A stretch of 64,000 nt of DNA, taken from the NCBI RefSeq assembly GCF_024763615.1, contig NC_077224.1, positions 1,922,001 to 1,986,000 on the forward strand, written 5' to 3'. Positions 52,757-62,945 of the stretch are shown in pieces. The position numbers and the translations under genes were made by a program. This stretch comes from Phlebotomus papatasi (Eukaryota > Arthropoda > Insecta > Diptera > Psychodidae). Each line of letters begins with the position of its first letter. Position 1 is the first letter of the stretch. The notes beneath the pieces were generated by a model. That model saw only the letters and a list, made by a program, of their open reading frames with translations. It did no database searches and was not told the origin of the DNA.

Positions 52757-53155
52757 ATAAGAATCTTTCCTTTTTTTAATTTTATCTCTCAGTTTCTTTT
52801 TATTTTGTTGGCTTTTGTCTTGAGAAAAAAATTAAAATTTCATTTACCATTTTTTTTTGTACTATTTTATCAGCCGAAACTTATTTTCCCGTATCCGTTT
52901 TAGTTCTTAATTCGCATTTTTGTGATTTTTATGAGAAAATATCTTGTTCGCATTTTTTCATTTTTTTTAAGATGTTTTTCTTCACTATTTTTTTATTTAG
53001 TTTTTTTATTCACTGGGATTCTTTCTTTTGAAATTAAGACAAAAAGAAAATAATCGCGTTCCCAACAATGATCCCATTTTTTTCCTATCAATATATAAAT
53101 ACTCTTTCTTCTTCTGATTCTTTTTCACTAAACTTTATCAAATCAATACTAAGGT
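52757..53155 (+). repeat. T-rich duplicated segment, copy 2
   Basis: Same-orientation relative of 40076-40443, slightly longer because of T-run expansions and an insertion near 53040-53100. Confidence 0.8.
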
Positions 53156-53989
53156 TTTTTTCTTCTCTCTCTCTGTCTCTTTAATGACTGAAAAGGTTTT
53201 ATATGGTGGGAAGCTTTGAATTTTGACAGATATGTCAAATAACGGATATTGGAGAGGTTACAAGACGGAAAAAAACTTTATATAAGTTAAAAAAAGTTTT
53301 TATAAAGATCCCCCCGAAGATTCGATCTCACACCATTCAAAGTATGAATTTTATATATTTAAAAAAATACCTTTGAACGTTTTGAACAGTAATTTTTGCA
53401 ATTGATTAGCTGTTAAATGATTAGTTTATTTAAAAATTGCTAATTTTTAAAGTTTTTTATAAAAAAATAGAGCTTAAACAGTACATTTCTTGATAAGGAA
53501 TAATAAAAAATATCTTTTTCACCACAAAATTGCAAAAAAAAAACGAAAAATTTAAATAAAAACATTTAAAAACTAGTTTTTTTGTTAATAAATTGTTTTT
53601 CATTGATTAACTTGTAGAAAACAAAGAAAAAATGAGTAACTTAGCGTGAAATATTCGCGTATCATCTGAAGCGATATCAAATCTCGGGGCAGATTTTTTT
53701 TTCAAAGTATATCTTGTAAGAAAAACTGATTAAGCCTTAAAGTTATGGAAAAAGTATAGGTTCCCTTACTAGAATCATGGTCTTTCTCATAATTTCCTTA
53801 TCAGGCGATATGGGAATGGCAATTCAGTGATTCTAGTTGCATTTTTTACATTCTATAAGTGTTTTCCGATCAAATTTAAGCGATTTGTGGTTCTATAATC
53901 TGTTGAACATTGTTCTTTACCAGGATCAATCACCATCACCAGGATACCGATTTTGTAAATCTCAATAAAAAGGTGATTTATCTCGCTTG
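53156..53989. other. intergenic, nothing recognised
   Basis: AT-rich sequence without gene or bounded repeat. Confidence 0.4.
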
Positions 53990-55150
53990 GAGTTTGCAAA
54001 AAACCACTCGGTTTAAGCACTGAAATCGCAAGATCGCGCGATTTTAGCAATGAGATCGCAAGGTTCTATAATTTCTTGCTTAAAAATGGCAAAGTTGTAA
54101 GTATTTAGCATTGAAATAGCAAGATTTTGTAATTTCGCGCACAAAAATCGCAATTTGGCATGATCTATTGTTCAAAGATCGCAAAATGTCACGAAATCTG
54201 CACTGAGATGGCAAGATTTTGCGATTTTTCACTCAGAAATCTCAAGATTTCATTTTATTTTTTCATTTTCATTTATTTCAAATACTGCTTTTGAGCTAGA
54301 GCTCTTGAAACCAAATATTTAGACAGAGATATAGGTGTACAAGGAGTTCAATGTTTGTGCAATAGCGGCCACCGCCGTCTTAGCGTTGATAACCAACCTC
54401 CAGAGTAAAAGATGGCATTAATTCTTGTTCAAAGATCGAAAAATTGCACGATTTTACCACTGAGATCGTAAGACCTTGCATTTACCAATTACTTGCTCCG
54501 AAATCGCAATAGATAAAATCAAGATAAAATGAAGAATTTGTCAAATTTTTCGATCTCAGTGCTAAAATTGTACGATCTTGCGATTTTTGGGCAAGAAATG
54601 GCATGATCATGCGATCAGAGTGCGAAATCGTGTGCTCTTGCGATCTTTAAGCGAAAAATTACACAATCAAGCGATTTCAATTCCGAAATCGCTGAATTTT
54701 GCAAGCTCTGAGTTAAAAATTCTCATGATCTTGCGAAAAAATCACATGATTTTGCCATTGAAATCGTATGATTTTGCGATTTTTTTATCCAGAACTTATA
54801 GATCTTGCGGTATCAATGCTGTATTTGTGTACAAAAATCACAGCACTAAAACCGCAAGATCTATAAGTTCTGGCTAAAAAATCGCAAGATCATACGATTA
54901 CGTAGAGATCGCAAGATTATGCGATTTCAGTGCTCAAATATCGCATGAATGTATGGTTCCTTGCTCAAAGATTTATGAATTCGATTTATGTTTATATTGA
55001 TTTATTAAGATATCCCAAGATTATGTGATTTCTTGCCCTAAAATCGCAAGATGACATAACTTCCTAATCAGAAATCGCAAATCTCGCGATTTCAGCACCG
55101 AGATCGCAAGATAATGTGATTTTTTGTTCAGATATCGCAATATCTCTGCT
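53990..55150. repeat. degenerate 'AAATCGCAAGATNNTGCGATTT' array
   Basis: Over 1.1 kb, words such as ATCGCAAGAT, TTGCGATTTC and GCAAGATTTTGCGATTT recur in both orientations every 20-35 bp with drift. The best local hairpin is 54772-54893, where AAAATCGCAAGATC and its inverse flank GTACAAAAATCACAGC. Non-coding. Confidence 0.75.
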
Positions 55151-55196
55151 TCAGTAAAATGCAACTGGCACAACTGGCACAACTGAATTTGCATAG

Positions 55197-56112
55197 GGGA
55201 AAGTACCCATGCTTCGTACGATCCCAAGCTTCGTACTGACTAAATTTTTTCTGTTTGTCAATAGGGTAAATGTTCTAATTCAAAACCATTTCCAGACGCT
55301 TTTCCTTTGACAGAAGATTCAACACATTAAGTTCATATTTTTTCTCAAGAAAATTACGCGAGAAAAATACGCGAGTGTAAGATGCTTCTTTGGAAACATA
55401 TTAATCCAAATGGAGACAAGGGAAAGTTTCTAATTGGAGACAAACAGTGTAACTGAAACCGCGACCAAAACATTGTTGAGTTGCTCTTGTTTGCAGGATT
55501 TGTTCTTATTCCTGGTCTTTTCTCCTTTATCATATAAAACAATAAGAAAATATGTCAAAAAAAATCGTATTTCCAGGGTTTCCTATTGAAGCATTTGCAG
55601 ACACTTCAGAAAAAAACCTTTTTGTTCACGAAATAGGTAATTATTTCATTTGAAAATTTCACGTACCGTTGACAATAAAGATTAGCACTTAATTGAACTA
55701 AAATTAGCCAGAAATAAGACATAAATGTTGAACAAAACGAATAAACCACAGTCACCTTATTGTGTTTTTCATTGGAAAACATGGTTTTCCAATGAAAAAT
55801 GAACGGATTTTCGCTTTATTTGGAGCAAAATTAACTAAATAGTGAAACTGTGGTATAGAAAATATATAAATATAATAATTTAGTACTGTATTTGTCATGA
55901 AAACAATGACGTTTCCATTTGGAGTAGCGAAAAAATTCCATTTAGAGCAGGTTTTGAATTAGCCCTATTTACCCTAAATGTATTTTAAAAACAAGTAAAA
56001 ATTGTCCAGTTTTTAAAATATATTGCGAAGTTACATTTATTCAGAAACATAGGAAAAACTTAGTTATTACGAAGCTTGAGATCGTACGAAGCATGGGGAC
56101 TTTCTATTTTGC
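55197..56112. mobile_element. element with 'GGGGAAAGTACCCATGCTTC' ends
   Basis: Left GGGGAAAGTACCCATGCTTC then GTACGATCCCAAGCTTCGTA; right the complement (ACGAAGCTTGAGATCGTACG, AAGCATGGGGACTTTC). A remnant of one end is at about 18338-18371 (GCTTGGGATCG, AAGCATGGGCACTTTCTCC). Another element is nested within. Confidence 0.75.
55264..55977. mobile_element. nested element with 'AGGGTAAATGTTCTAATTCA' ends
   Basis: Left AGGGTAAATGTTCTAATTCA then AAACC; right the near complement (GGTTTTGAATTAGCCCTATT, TACCCT). About 714 bp. The interior has a short palindrome, AAAACATGGTTTTCC, near 55775. No transposase. Confidence 0.7.
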
Positions 56113-56329
56113 ATAGAAAGACGCATCTTTCTGCTGTTGATCTTGAATAAAGACCCTAAGATTGCCGTGGAGGCGTCTTGAAAATTAAAGTGTTCTAACT
56201 GAATTTTCTTTGTTAACTGCAATCGTAGCAGTGACAGCTGTCAAATTTGACAGCTATGTCAAATTCAAAGCAATCCACGCTATTTAAACGCCTTCCCAGC
56301 CATTTTGAGAGAACTTTTGTGTCTGTAGC

Positions 56330-56462
56330 GCAGAGATATGCAAGAACCGTTTAAAACCGAATAAACGTCAAATAAAACTTGTACGTCAATAATCAAAACG
56401 TTACCTGGACAAACTTATTTTGACGTTTATTCGTTTTCAAACGGTTCTTGAACACCCCTGCT
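56330..56462. mobile_element. palindromic MITE, 'CAAGAACCGTTT' ends (complete)
   Basis: Left GCAAGAACCGTTTAAAACCG then AATAAACGTCAAATAA; right the complement (TTATTTTGACGTTTATTCG, AAACGGTTCTTG). About 133 bp. Half-copies at 3098-3147 and 46545-46590. Confidence 0.8.
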
Positions 56463-58230
56463 CTAGCGTGTTGTTTTCTTGCACATTTCTTCAGACCAAG
56501 GAATTGAATTTAAATTATTTAAAAAAAGAAAATTGCTAAAACAAAATTTCTAATAAACATTGAGATTCTCAGAATCTTTTGGGATAGAAAAAGAATTATT
56601 AGTAATTTGTTTGTTTTTTTTCTTTCTCCTAAAAATGGCCAGCCTATCCTTCTTGGAAGGATAGGCTAGCTTTTTTTCTTGCCCTAAATATTGAATTGCT
56701 GAAAAAAGAATAAATAAATATAAAATTTAAATATTGGATAAAAAATGCAAAGTGAGTGTTGGTACATTTTGTTGTTGTTGTCTGCATATTCCGTGTATAT
56801 TGTGTGTTTTTTTTTCTGTTACCTTCAATCGCTATTGAAAAATGTAAATATTTAAACTTTTGATGAATGATGTTTGCGTGTATTTAGACACAATAAATAT
56901 TGGATTAATTGTTTAAAATGTTATTATTTAAATGTTATGTACACGGTCTGCATCATTTTTTTTTAAATTTTCTTTCACGTTTACTTATTTTTTTCAATTT
57001 ATTATTTTTTTTAATGCAAACTTTTTCACTCGACCCGCCTTTCCCCATCTTTTTTCACAAATACTTTTATTTTTTCTGCTGCTTTTCTTGGTTTTTTTTT
57101 CATTACCTTTTTTTTTGTCCTTATACTCGAAAATAAATAAGCGCACACACAACAACAATTTTTTTTCAATGTAACTTTACAATATTATTAATTGTTTTTT
57201 TTTCACTATTCACTAGATTTTTTTTCTTTCAACATCTTGTCCATTTTTTTCTCTAAGCTTGTTCCTCGTTTCATTTTTTTTTTTACTTTCCAGCTTTCAT
57301 GGATTTTTTTTAGTCCCACAAATCCTTGTTTTAGCCTTGCTTCAGCCTGTTCTAGAGATAGGTTTTCTTCTTTTTTTTCACTATAATGCATGCATTTTAG
57401 TTAATTATGCATGATAAATAGTCAATAAATCCACTGTTTTTTTTTGTTCTTTTTTTTATAAATACCTTATACTGCCTAATTTTTTCATGTACATTTTTTT
57501 TGTTTTATTCTTTCAATATTTTTTGTTTTTTTTCTATTTTTTCTAAATATAAAATCGAATCTCTTGTGTTCCACAATTTCTTTGCAATGTTTTTTTTTCT
57601 CACAAATATCTTCACTTTTCACTTGTTTTTCACTTATTCTTCTTCTTCTTTTGTTTCACGTCCTAAAAAGTTAAGATTGATAAATAAAATATGATTTTTT
57701 TTGTATTTTGTTTCAATCATTACATTAGATAATAATTTAATATAGTTTACTAATATTTTGATAAACTTATAAGTATTTTCCCACATTTCTGTGTATCCTT
57801 TTTTTTTCTTGTTAAATATTATTTTAGAAAGTAGGTAAAGGTAGTAAGATATCCCTATCTTCTTTACGTGTGTTTTTCTTTAAATCTTCTCTGTCATCCT
57901 AATAATTTAATTAATAATATTTTTCTTTAAATTAAGAATGAGATTCACTTTTTTTCCACCATCACTTTCTAAGTAAATTTCTAATCATTTTTTCATAGTT
58001 TTTTTTTTAAACACTTCCTCCTCCATCTTTGTTCCTTATGATTTAGAGTTTTTTTTTTAATTACTTCTTTTTTTTAATATTAAATCTAATTCACTATCTG
58101 TCTATTTTTTCTCTGATTTTCATCTCAATATATTAATAATTAATATTTCAATATCACTTTTGCTGCCGCAGTTTTTTTTTTAATATATTTTTTATATATA
58201 TTTTTTTGAATACTAAACCGTTCACTTGCT
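56463..58230. other. T-rich desert 2
   Basis: Poly-T and TTCTT tracts dominate the plus strand, as in 51.8-53.2 kb. An 11-bp inverted repeat (CTATCCTTCTT/AAGGATAGGCT) is at about 56643-56670. No coding signal in either direction. Confidence 0.4.
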
Positions 58231-58586
58231 GGCGTAACCTCACTTTTGTCAAAACAAACTAAAAACAAGAAGGTTAGATTCCATCTTGAGGTTATGTCTT
58301 GCCATTTGGCAGCACATAACCTTACTTTTCGTTACTCTTCAATTTTGATTGATTTCACTTGAAGGTTATGTAATTCAACGTAGCGTCACATAACCTAAAT
58401 TTCGCTGAAATTGATTAATCTGTCATTTGGATTAACTTTGAGGTTATGCCATGTAAATTAAGACCATTTAACTTATTAGTTTTTAATTAATTTTACTCAT
58501 TTTTGAGATTGAAGGTTATGAAATTTTACCCAAAGGCACGTAACTTAAATTTCACAAGATTTTATTAAACTGTACATTTGGTTTTA

Positions 58587-58808
58587 CAGTAGACTCTCGC
58601 TCAGTCGGCTCTTTTTCAATCGGGTGAAAAATTTTGTTGACAATTTTCACGTTTAATTTGCTCGAATTCGCTGTAGTTCTTCCTATTTTATCGCGATTCT
58701 TTATAATTGAGCGCCTTTTGTGGAATTTACAAAGGTTTTGACGCCCAAATCTATCTTTAAACCGGATGACATTTTGCCCCAAATGCTCAATTGAGAGAGA
58801 GTCTACTG
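58587..58808. mobile_element. MITE, 'CAGTAGACTCTCACTCAATC' family copy 3
   Basis: 222 bp, TA at 58585-58586 and 58809-58810. Left CAGTAGACTCTCGCTCAGTC, right CAATTGAGAGAGAGTCTACTG truncated to the same end. It is inserted in the AGGTTATG array; a related array unit at about 59255-59285 (TGGCTTTAGTTTCAGG) shows the unoccupied site. Confidence 0.9.
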
Positions 58809-58948
58809 TAATTTGAGGTTATGCTATACGAATACTGAAGTTATGATAACCCTTGAGAATGTCAACTTTGATTTTCACTTGGATTCACGTGAAGTTTATG
58901 AAATTGAACCTAATGACGCATAACCTGAATCTCACGGGATACTTCCCC

Positions 58949-59165
58949 GGGATCTCAGTGGCGCAATAGGCAAGATCGTAGGTGGGCGGATCGATTCCCG
59001 GCTCGGCTCACAGTGTAGTGAGTTCGAGTCCTGCCCGATGCAAAGATCTGAATGTCAAGAAAAAGACATTTTCACTGTGATATAACGTAATAAAAATGCA
59101 CCATTTTTTCCCAAAAATACGCGAATTGTAACAAATATATCCCGATACGATTAATAATAATAATT
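58949..59165 (+). mobile_element. tRNA-derived SINE
   Basis: Head with a pol III box A (TGGCGCAATAGG at 58959-58970) and box B (GATCGATTC at 58989-58997, 30 bp later). A second box-B-like GTTCGAGTC is at 59022-59030. A non-tRNA body follows, ending in a simple tail CGATTAATAATAATAATT. A SINE is moved by a partner LINE's machinery. Tail remnants occur near 7515. Confidence 0.8.
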
Positions 59166-60042
59166 GGGAGAACTACGATTGTCCGTGTAGTTTTAGGTTA
59201 TGAAATTGTGCCCAACGGCACTTAACCTTAATTTCACCAGATTTTATTAAACTGTGTACATTTGGCTTTAGTTTCAGGTTATGTTATACGAATTGAGACC
59301 ATTTAGGAAATTTAACCTCTCCGTTTCAAATTAATTTCACTTTGAGGTTATGATAACCCAGTCGGCAATTCATAACCTAAATCTCCTTCTTGTTTTTGAG
59401 AATGTGAACTTTGATTTTCACTTGGATTCACGTGAAGTTTATGAAATTATACCTAATGACGCATAACCTGAATCTCACCGGATACCATTCACCTGTGAAC
59501 GTATCTTTTAAATTTGAGGTTATTCCCTGCAGCAAATAAATAAAAATGGATTTCCGTACTTCTAATTAATTTAATTCGAATTGAAACCGTAACCTCTCCG
59601 TCCCCAAATTAATTTTATTTTGAGGTTATATCAAATGCTTTAGGATTCCATAACGTGTAAGTTTATGAGATTGTAAACCCTGTTTTTTTTTTAAATTAAG
59701 TTTCACTTGAAGGTTATGAATTTGTTCTCAGCGATCCATAACCTAAATCTCACTGAATATACTTAACTCCGAGGTTATCTTCTGCAAATTAAATCCACGT
59801 GAAGCACAAATCCATGTGTCTTTTACTTGTTTTGAGGTTATATTAAGCCAAGGGGTAGATAACTGTGCCGTTCACGGTTCACTCGAGTGCCGATCTGTCG
59901 ATCTCTTGCCGATCTGCCGCAAGAACGTTTACAAGATTAGTGTTTCCAGTACAGTACATTAAAATGTACCACTGGAATTGTCTGCAGGCAATTTATGATG
60001 TTATACGAGTTTAAATGAACGCTATACTTCATAAGAGCGAAC

Positions 60043-60072
60043 TGACACTAAAATCCGCCGATTTTAGTGTCA
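60043..60072. other. perfect 13-bp hairpin with 4-nt loop
   Basis: TGACACTAAAATC, loop CGCC, then GATTTTAGTGTCA. Isolated perfect stem, no coding neighbour; could be a remnant of a short palindromic element. Confidence 0.8.
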
Positions 60073-61124
60073 TTATGATTGCTTGCGCGGTTTTGTTTGA
60101 TGTCAAGGGGCTCAAAATAGATTTATAGTTCAAATTTTTGTGAAACAAGGGACTAACTCAAGTAAGTTGATCGTTGTCATTCTAATTTCATGAAAATTTG
60201 GGCATAATTTAGAATGACAAAGAGCTAACTCATAAAAAACATATTTTGAAAGGTAAAAATATGTATGTATCGATGTTTATAATAATGCTCATACAAATAG
60301 AAAAGAATTAAATTGTTTTTATTAACATACTTAATTGAGATAATTATTTATACAAAGTTGAATCTTTCATAATGTCTCCTGAAAAATGGCTCAGATTGAG
60401 TTGGCCCCTTGTAATTTCCAAGGAGCGATATTACTTTGAGGTTATGTGAAGTCAATTGAAGTCACATAACCTAGAAATGGTCTTTTTGTTGAAACTTATT
60501 CCGTAAGTTCCACAAAGAGCAAAATAACTCATTAGAGATAATTACAATGCTAAGTGAAAGATGGAAATTTTCTATTACGGCATAACCTCCTTCTGCGAGG
60601 TTAAATGATGTTACATAACCTCAAATTTTAACTCGCTTTGTTTTCTTAGAGGGCTTACGAATTTCTGGGCTAAAGATTACAAAGCCAGAATAATAACCTC
60701 TCATATAGTAACACTCTTTTTGACAGATAAAAATATTTTAAGGTTAGAATGTGATGTTTTTGGAATAGAAGGCAGACTGTTAATTATTAAAAATACTCTG
60801 AAAAATATTAAAACTGTTCTAAATGGACAAATCACCAATTAGCTGAATTTTAATTATAAACTTTTAGGTTATGAAGCATCGGTTCACATTCCATAACCTC
60901 ATTTCAGCTTTTAGGTTATGTTACGCCTCGTATAAAATGACATAACCAAACTTTTCTTGCCCAAACCATAACCAAACTTTTTCAAATGGTTTCCATTTTG
61001 AATTGTAACGAAACTTTGTGTCAATTAACCTTACTTTCCGGAGACTTACCTTGCCTCCTGACCATGAGGTTTTTGCGGAAGTGAATGGTTTTTAGTATTC
61101 TTGAGCCCTCGGCGACTCATCCTA

Positions 61125-62073
61125 TCATCGTGGCTGTGGGCCGTCATCCTTCTTGTGCAGCTCAGCCGCCAGAGGGAGGCCACCCGGCGCCATGTGGGCA
61201 GCTGTGGGTGGCTTCAAAGCACCCGGAGGCAGTCTATGGTGTGTTGGAGGCGGAGGGGGCACTGGGCTGGGCTCCTTGGCACGCAAATGTGCAGCCGAAT
61301 GGGCTGCGTAGGCGTTCATAGCCTTGGCTCGCTCCTCCTCCGCCCGGAATGCCTCCACGAGCGGATTGTACCGCAGCATTGAGTCCAGACGGTAGGGATC
61401 CCGGTAAGGATCAATGGCGGCCCACGTGGGCCCAGGCGGTGGTGGCGGGAAGTGTGACATTGGAGGGGCTCCCAGCGATGGTGGCAGAATGGATCGCGAG
61501 AGATGGGGCGGGGGAGGGGGCAGAACGTGCGGTGCATGACGCACTGCAAGGTAGGGATGATGGACAGCGGCTGCAGCAGCAGCCGCAGCCGCCGAAGGAT
61601 GGTACCTGGGATCAGTGCGCATCAGCAGATCCGTATCCTCCTTGCGCGGTTCCTCCTTTACCCGGACATCGGCATCCGTGCCATTGCGCAGTGGTGACCG
61701 ATCACGCTGAACAGCTCCACTGGCCGCCATTTTGCTACTCTCCGCCAGTCGCTGCTGCTGCAACATTCGCTCTCGCTCCATCTCTCGCCTCTCCATCTCC
61801 CGACGCTCCTTTTCACGCCTCTCACGTTCTCTCTCCCTCTCCCTCTCCCTCTCTTGCTCCTTCCGTTTCTCCTCCTTCTCTCGCTCACGCTGCCGTTCAC
61901 GCTCTTCGCGCTCACGACGCTGTCGCTCACGTTCACGCTGCTCGCGTTCGCGCATCTCACGCTCGCGTTCCTCAGCCTCTCGACGGGCCGCATCAATATT
62001 GGGGTCCGGCTTCAGAGGCCACGTACTCTGACCCGGACCCGGTGGGTAGGCCCCAATTGTCCTTGGGAGTGTG
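61125..62073 (-). CDS. tay: AUTS2/tay-bridge family protein, last coding exon
   Basis: About 316 residues on the minus strand from an acceptor CTTCCAG|C at 62074-62075 to TGA at 61125-61127. It opens TLPRTIGAYPPGPGQSTWPL, then a long Arg/Glu-rich helix (REREEREREREK-type, about 90 residues), a KEEPRKED-type acidic patch (VRVKEEPRKED), poly-Ala and His/Pro stretches, the block AIDPYRDPYRLDSMLRYNPL with EEERAKAM, and a proline-rich end LAAELHKKDDGPQPR. RE-rich helix, VKEE-RKED, DPYRDPYR and the terminal LSAEI/LAAEL arrangement resemble the C-terminus of AUTS2, whose fly homologue is tay bridge, a nuclear regulator. Atrophin (Gug) also has RE-rich helices and is the main alternative. Earlier exons lie to the right, outside or not recognised. 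Confidence 0.58.
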
Positions 62074-62389
62074 CTGGAAGCAAAGACATCCACAGATTTA
62101 GGGTAAAGGTTGCGTTGGAAACTGTTGAAAAATCAAATTGAACATGACAGGTAAAGTTGGACAAAAATTAATCTGCTGACGGTTGTCAAAAGTCAACTGT
62201 TTGATTACATAATAATTCAAATTACTGTCGCTTTTTGACAGTCTAATATCTGTCACCGGAATTTTACATATTCACGTCAAATTTGACAGTTTATAATCGT
62301 GTCACTTTGACATTTGAAAAGGTGAAAATTAAACTGGATTTAGAAAATTAAAATGGCTCTATTTAATGGTATTTAGACAGTAATGGCCT
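62074..62389. other. intron of the AUTS2-like gene, start
   Basis: Intron side of the acceptor. TGACA/TGTCA words recur at 62145-62310 (TTTGACAGT, CTGTCA, GTCACTTTGAC) but no bounded repeat was found. Confidence 0.4.
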
Positions 62390-62790
62390 CTACACACTAG
62401 AGAAATTTCCCGTCAAATCATTGCTCTACCTGCCGATTTTACTCGGAGATTTTTTGAATTGTAACGGTATATTCTAGTACATTTAGAGAAATTCTGTAGA
62501 TTTTCGGCAGAATTTCTGCATTTCTGTACTTTCCAGACAAAGCTGTCTGGAAAGTCTGGAATGTAGAAAAATCTACAGAAAATCGGCAAAATATCTACAA
62601 GAATTCGTCAGAGTATGCACTAGGATTCGTCAGAAAATCTGCAAAAATTTCTGACGAATTTTGTCCCCAGCCCAAATAAAATTCGTAGGAATATCTACAG
62701 ATTTCTCGGCAGATTTTCTGCAGAGGTGTAGATATTTTCTGCAGAAATCTTAAAGATATCTGACGAAATTATTTGACGGTTTATGTCCAT
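62390..62790. repeat. degenerate 'TCTGCAGAATTT/ATTCGTCAGA' array
   Basis: Words such as AATCTACAGAAAATCGGC, GAATTCGTCAGA and TTTCTGCAGAAATC recur in both orientations. A 10-bp perfect hairpin (CTTTCCAGAC-AAAGCT-GTCTGGAAAG) is at about 62539. Related to 46855-47060. Confidence 0.6.
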
Positions 62791-62802
62791 ATTGAAGCTA
62801 TA

Positions 62803-62945
62803 CAGTCGAGTTCCTCAAATTTGAACGACGCACAGTGGGGCAGAATAACCCAAAAACCTGTCAAAAAATGTTTTATGGCATTTTTGCATTCTGAACGACT
62901 CTAGTATGATTTATTTTCTAATAACTGTGCGGAATTAACGCTTAA
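62803..62945 (+). mobile_element. end fragment of the 6391-7483 family
   Basis: Preceded by TA. Begins CAGTCGAGTTCCTCAAATTT and continues GAACGACGCACAGTGGGGCA, ATAACCCAAAAACCTG, then the family's subterminal CATTCTGAACGACTCTAG. No right end was found. Confidence 0.75.

Larger units (their letters stand above)
58235..60960. repeat. array with fixed-spacing inverted pairs AGGTTATG-N18-CATAACCT
   Basis: Ten units have an AGGTTATG-type octamer (two are AGTTTATG), then exactly 18 nt, then a CATAACCT-type octamer: first octamer starts at 58289, 58363, 58513, 58893, 59195, 59345, 59436, 59711, 60439 and 60866. An eleventh at 60913 has a 20-nt spacer. The flanks of several units are also shared (TTCACTTGA before, AAATYTCAC after), so part of the region is a decayed tandem repeat. 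The loops differ in sequence. The array is interrupted by a MITE (58587-58808) and a SINE (58949-59165). Confidence 0.85.

Noticed and set aside
56909..57694. Several Phe/Leu-rich plus-strand frames of 60-80 codons
   Set aside because: Products of poly-T sequence (TTT, TTC, CTT codons), no complexity.
58949..59035. Functional tRNA gene at the SINE head
   Set aside because: Box A and B are present but the cloverleaf does not close, box B is doubled, and a SINE body and tail follow.
58235..60960. Insect telomeric repeat (TTAGG) because of frequent AGGTTA words
   Set aside because: No TTAGG tandem runs; words are octamers in inverted pairs.
61125..62073. Atrophin/Grunge as the identity of the RE-rich exon
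   Set aside because: Shared RE-rich helix only; the VKEEPRKED patch, the DPYRDPYR block and the C-terminal ending fit AUTS2/tay better. Kept as the main alternative.
61349..62101. Long plus-strand frames opposite the AUTS2-like exon, up to 250 codons
   Set aside because: Low-complexity antisense of Arg/Glu, Pro and Ala codons; no domain.
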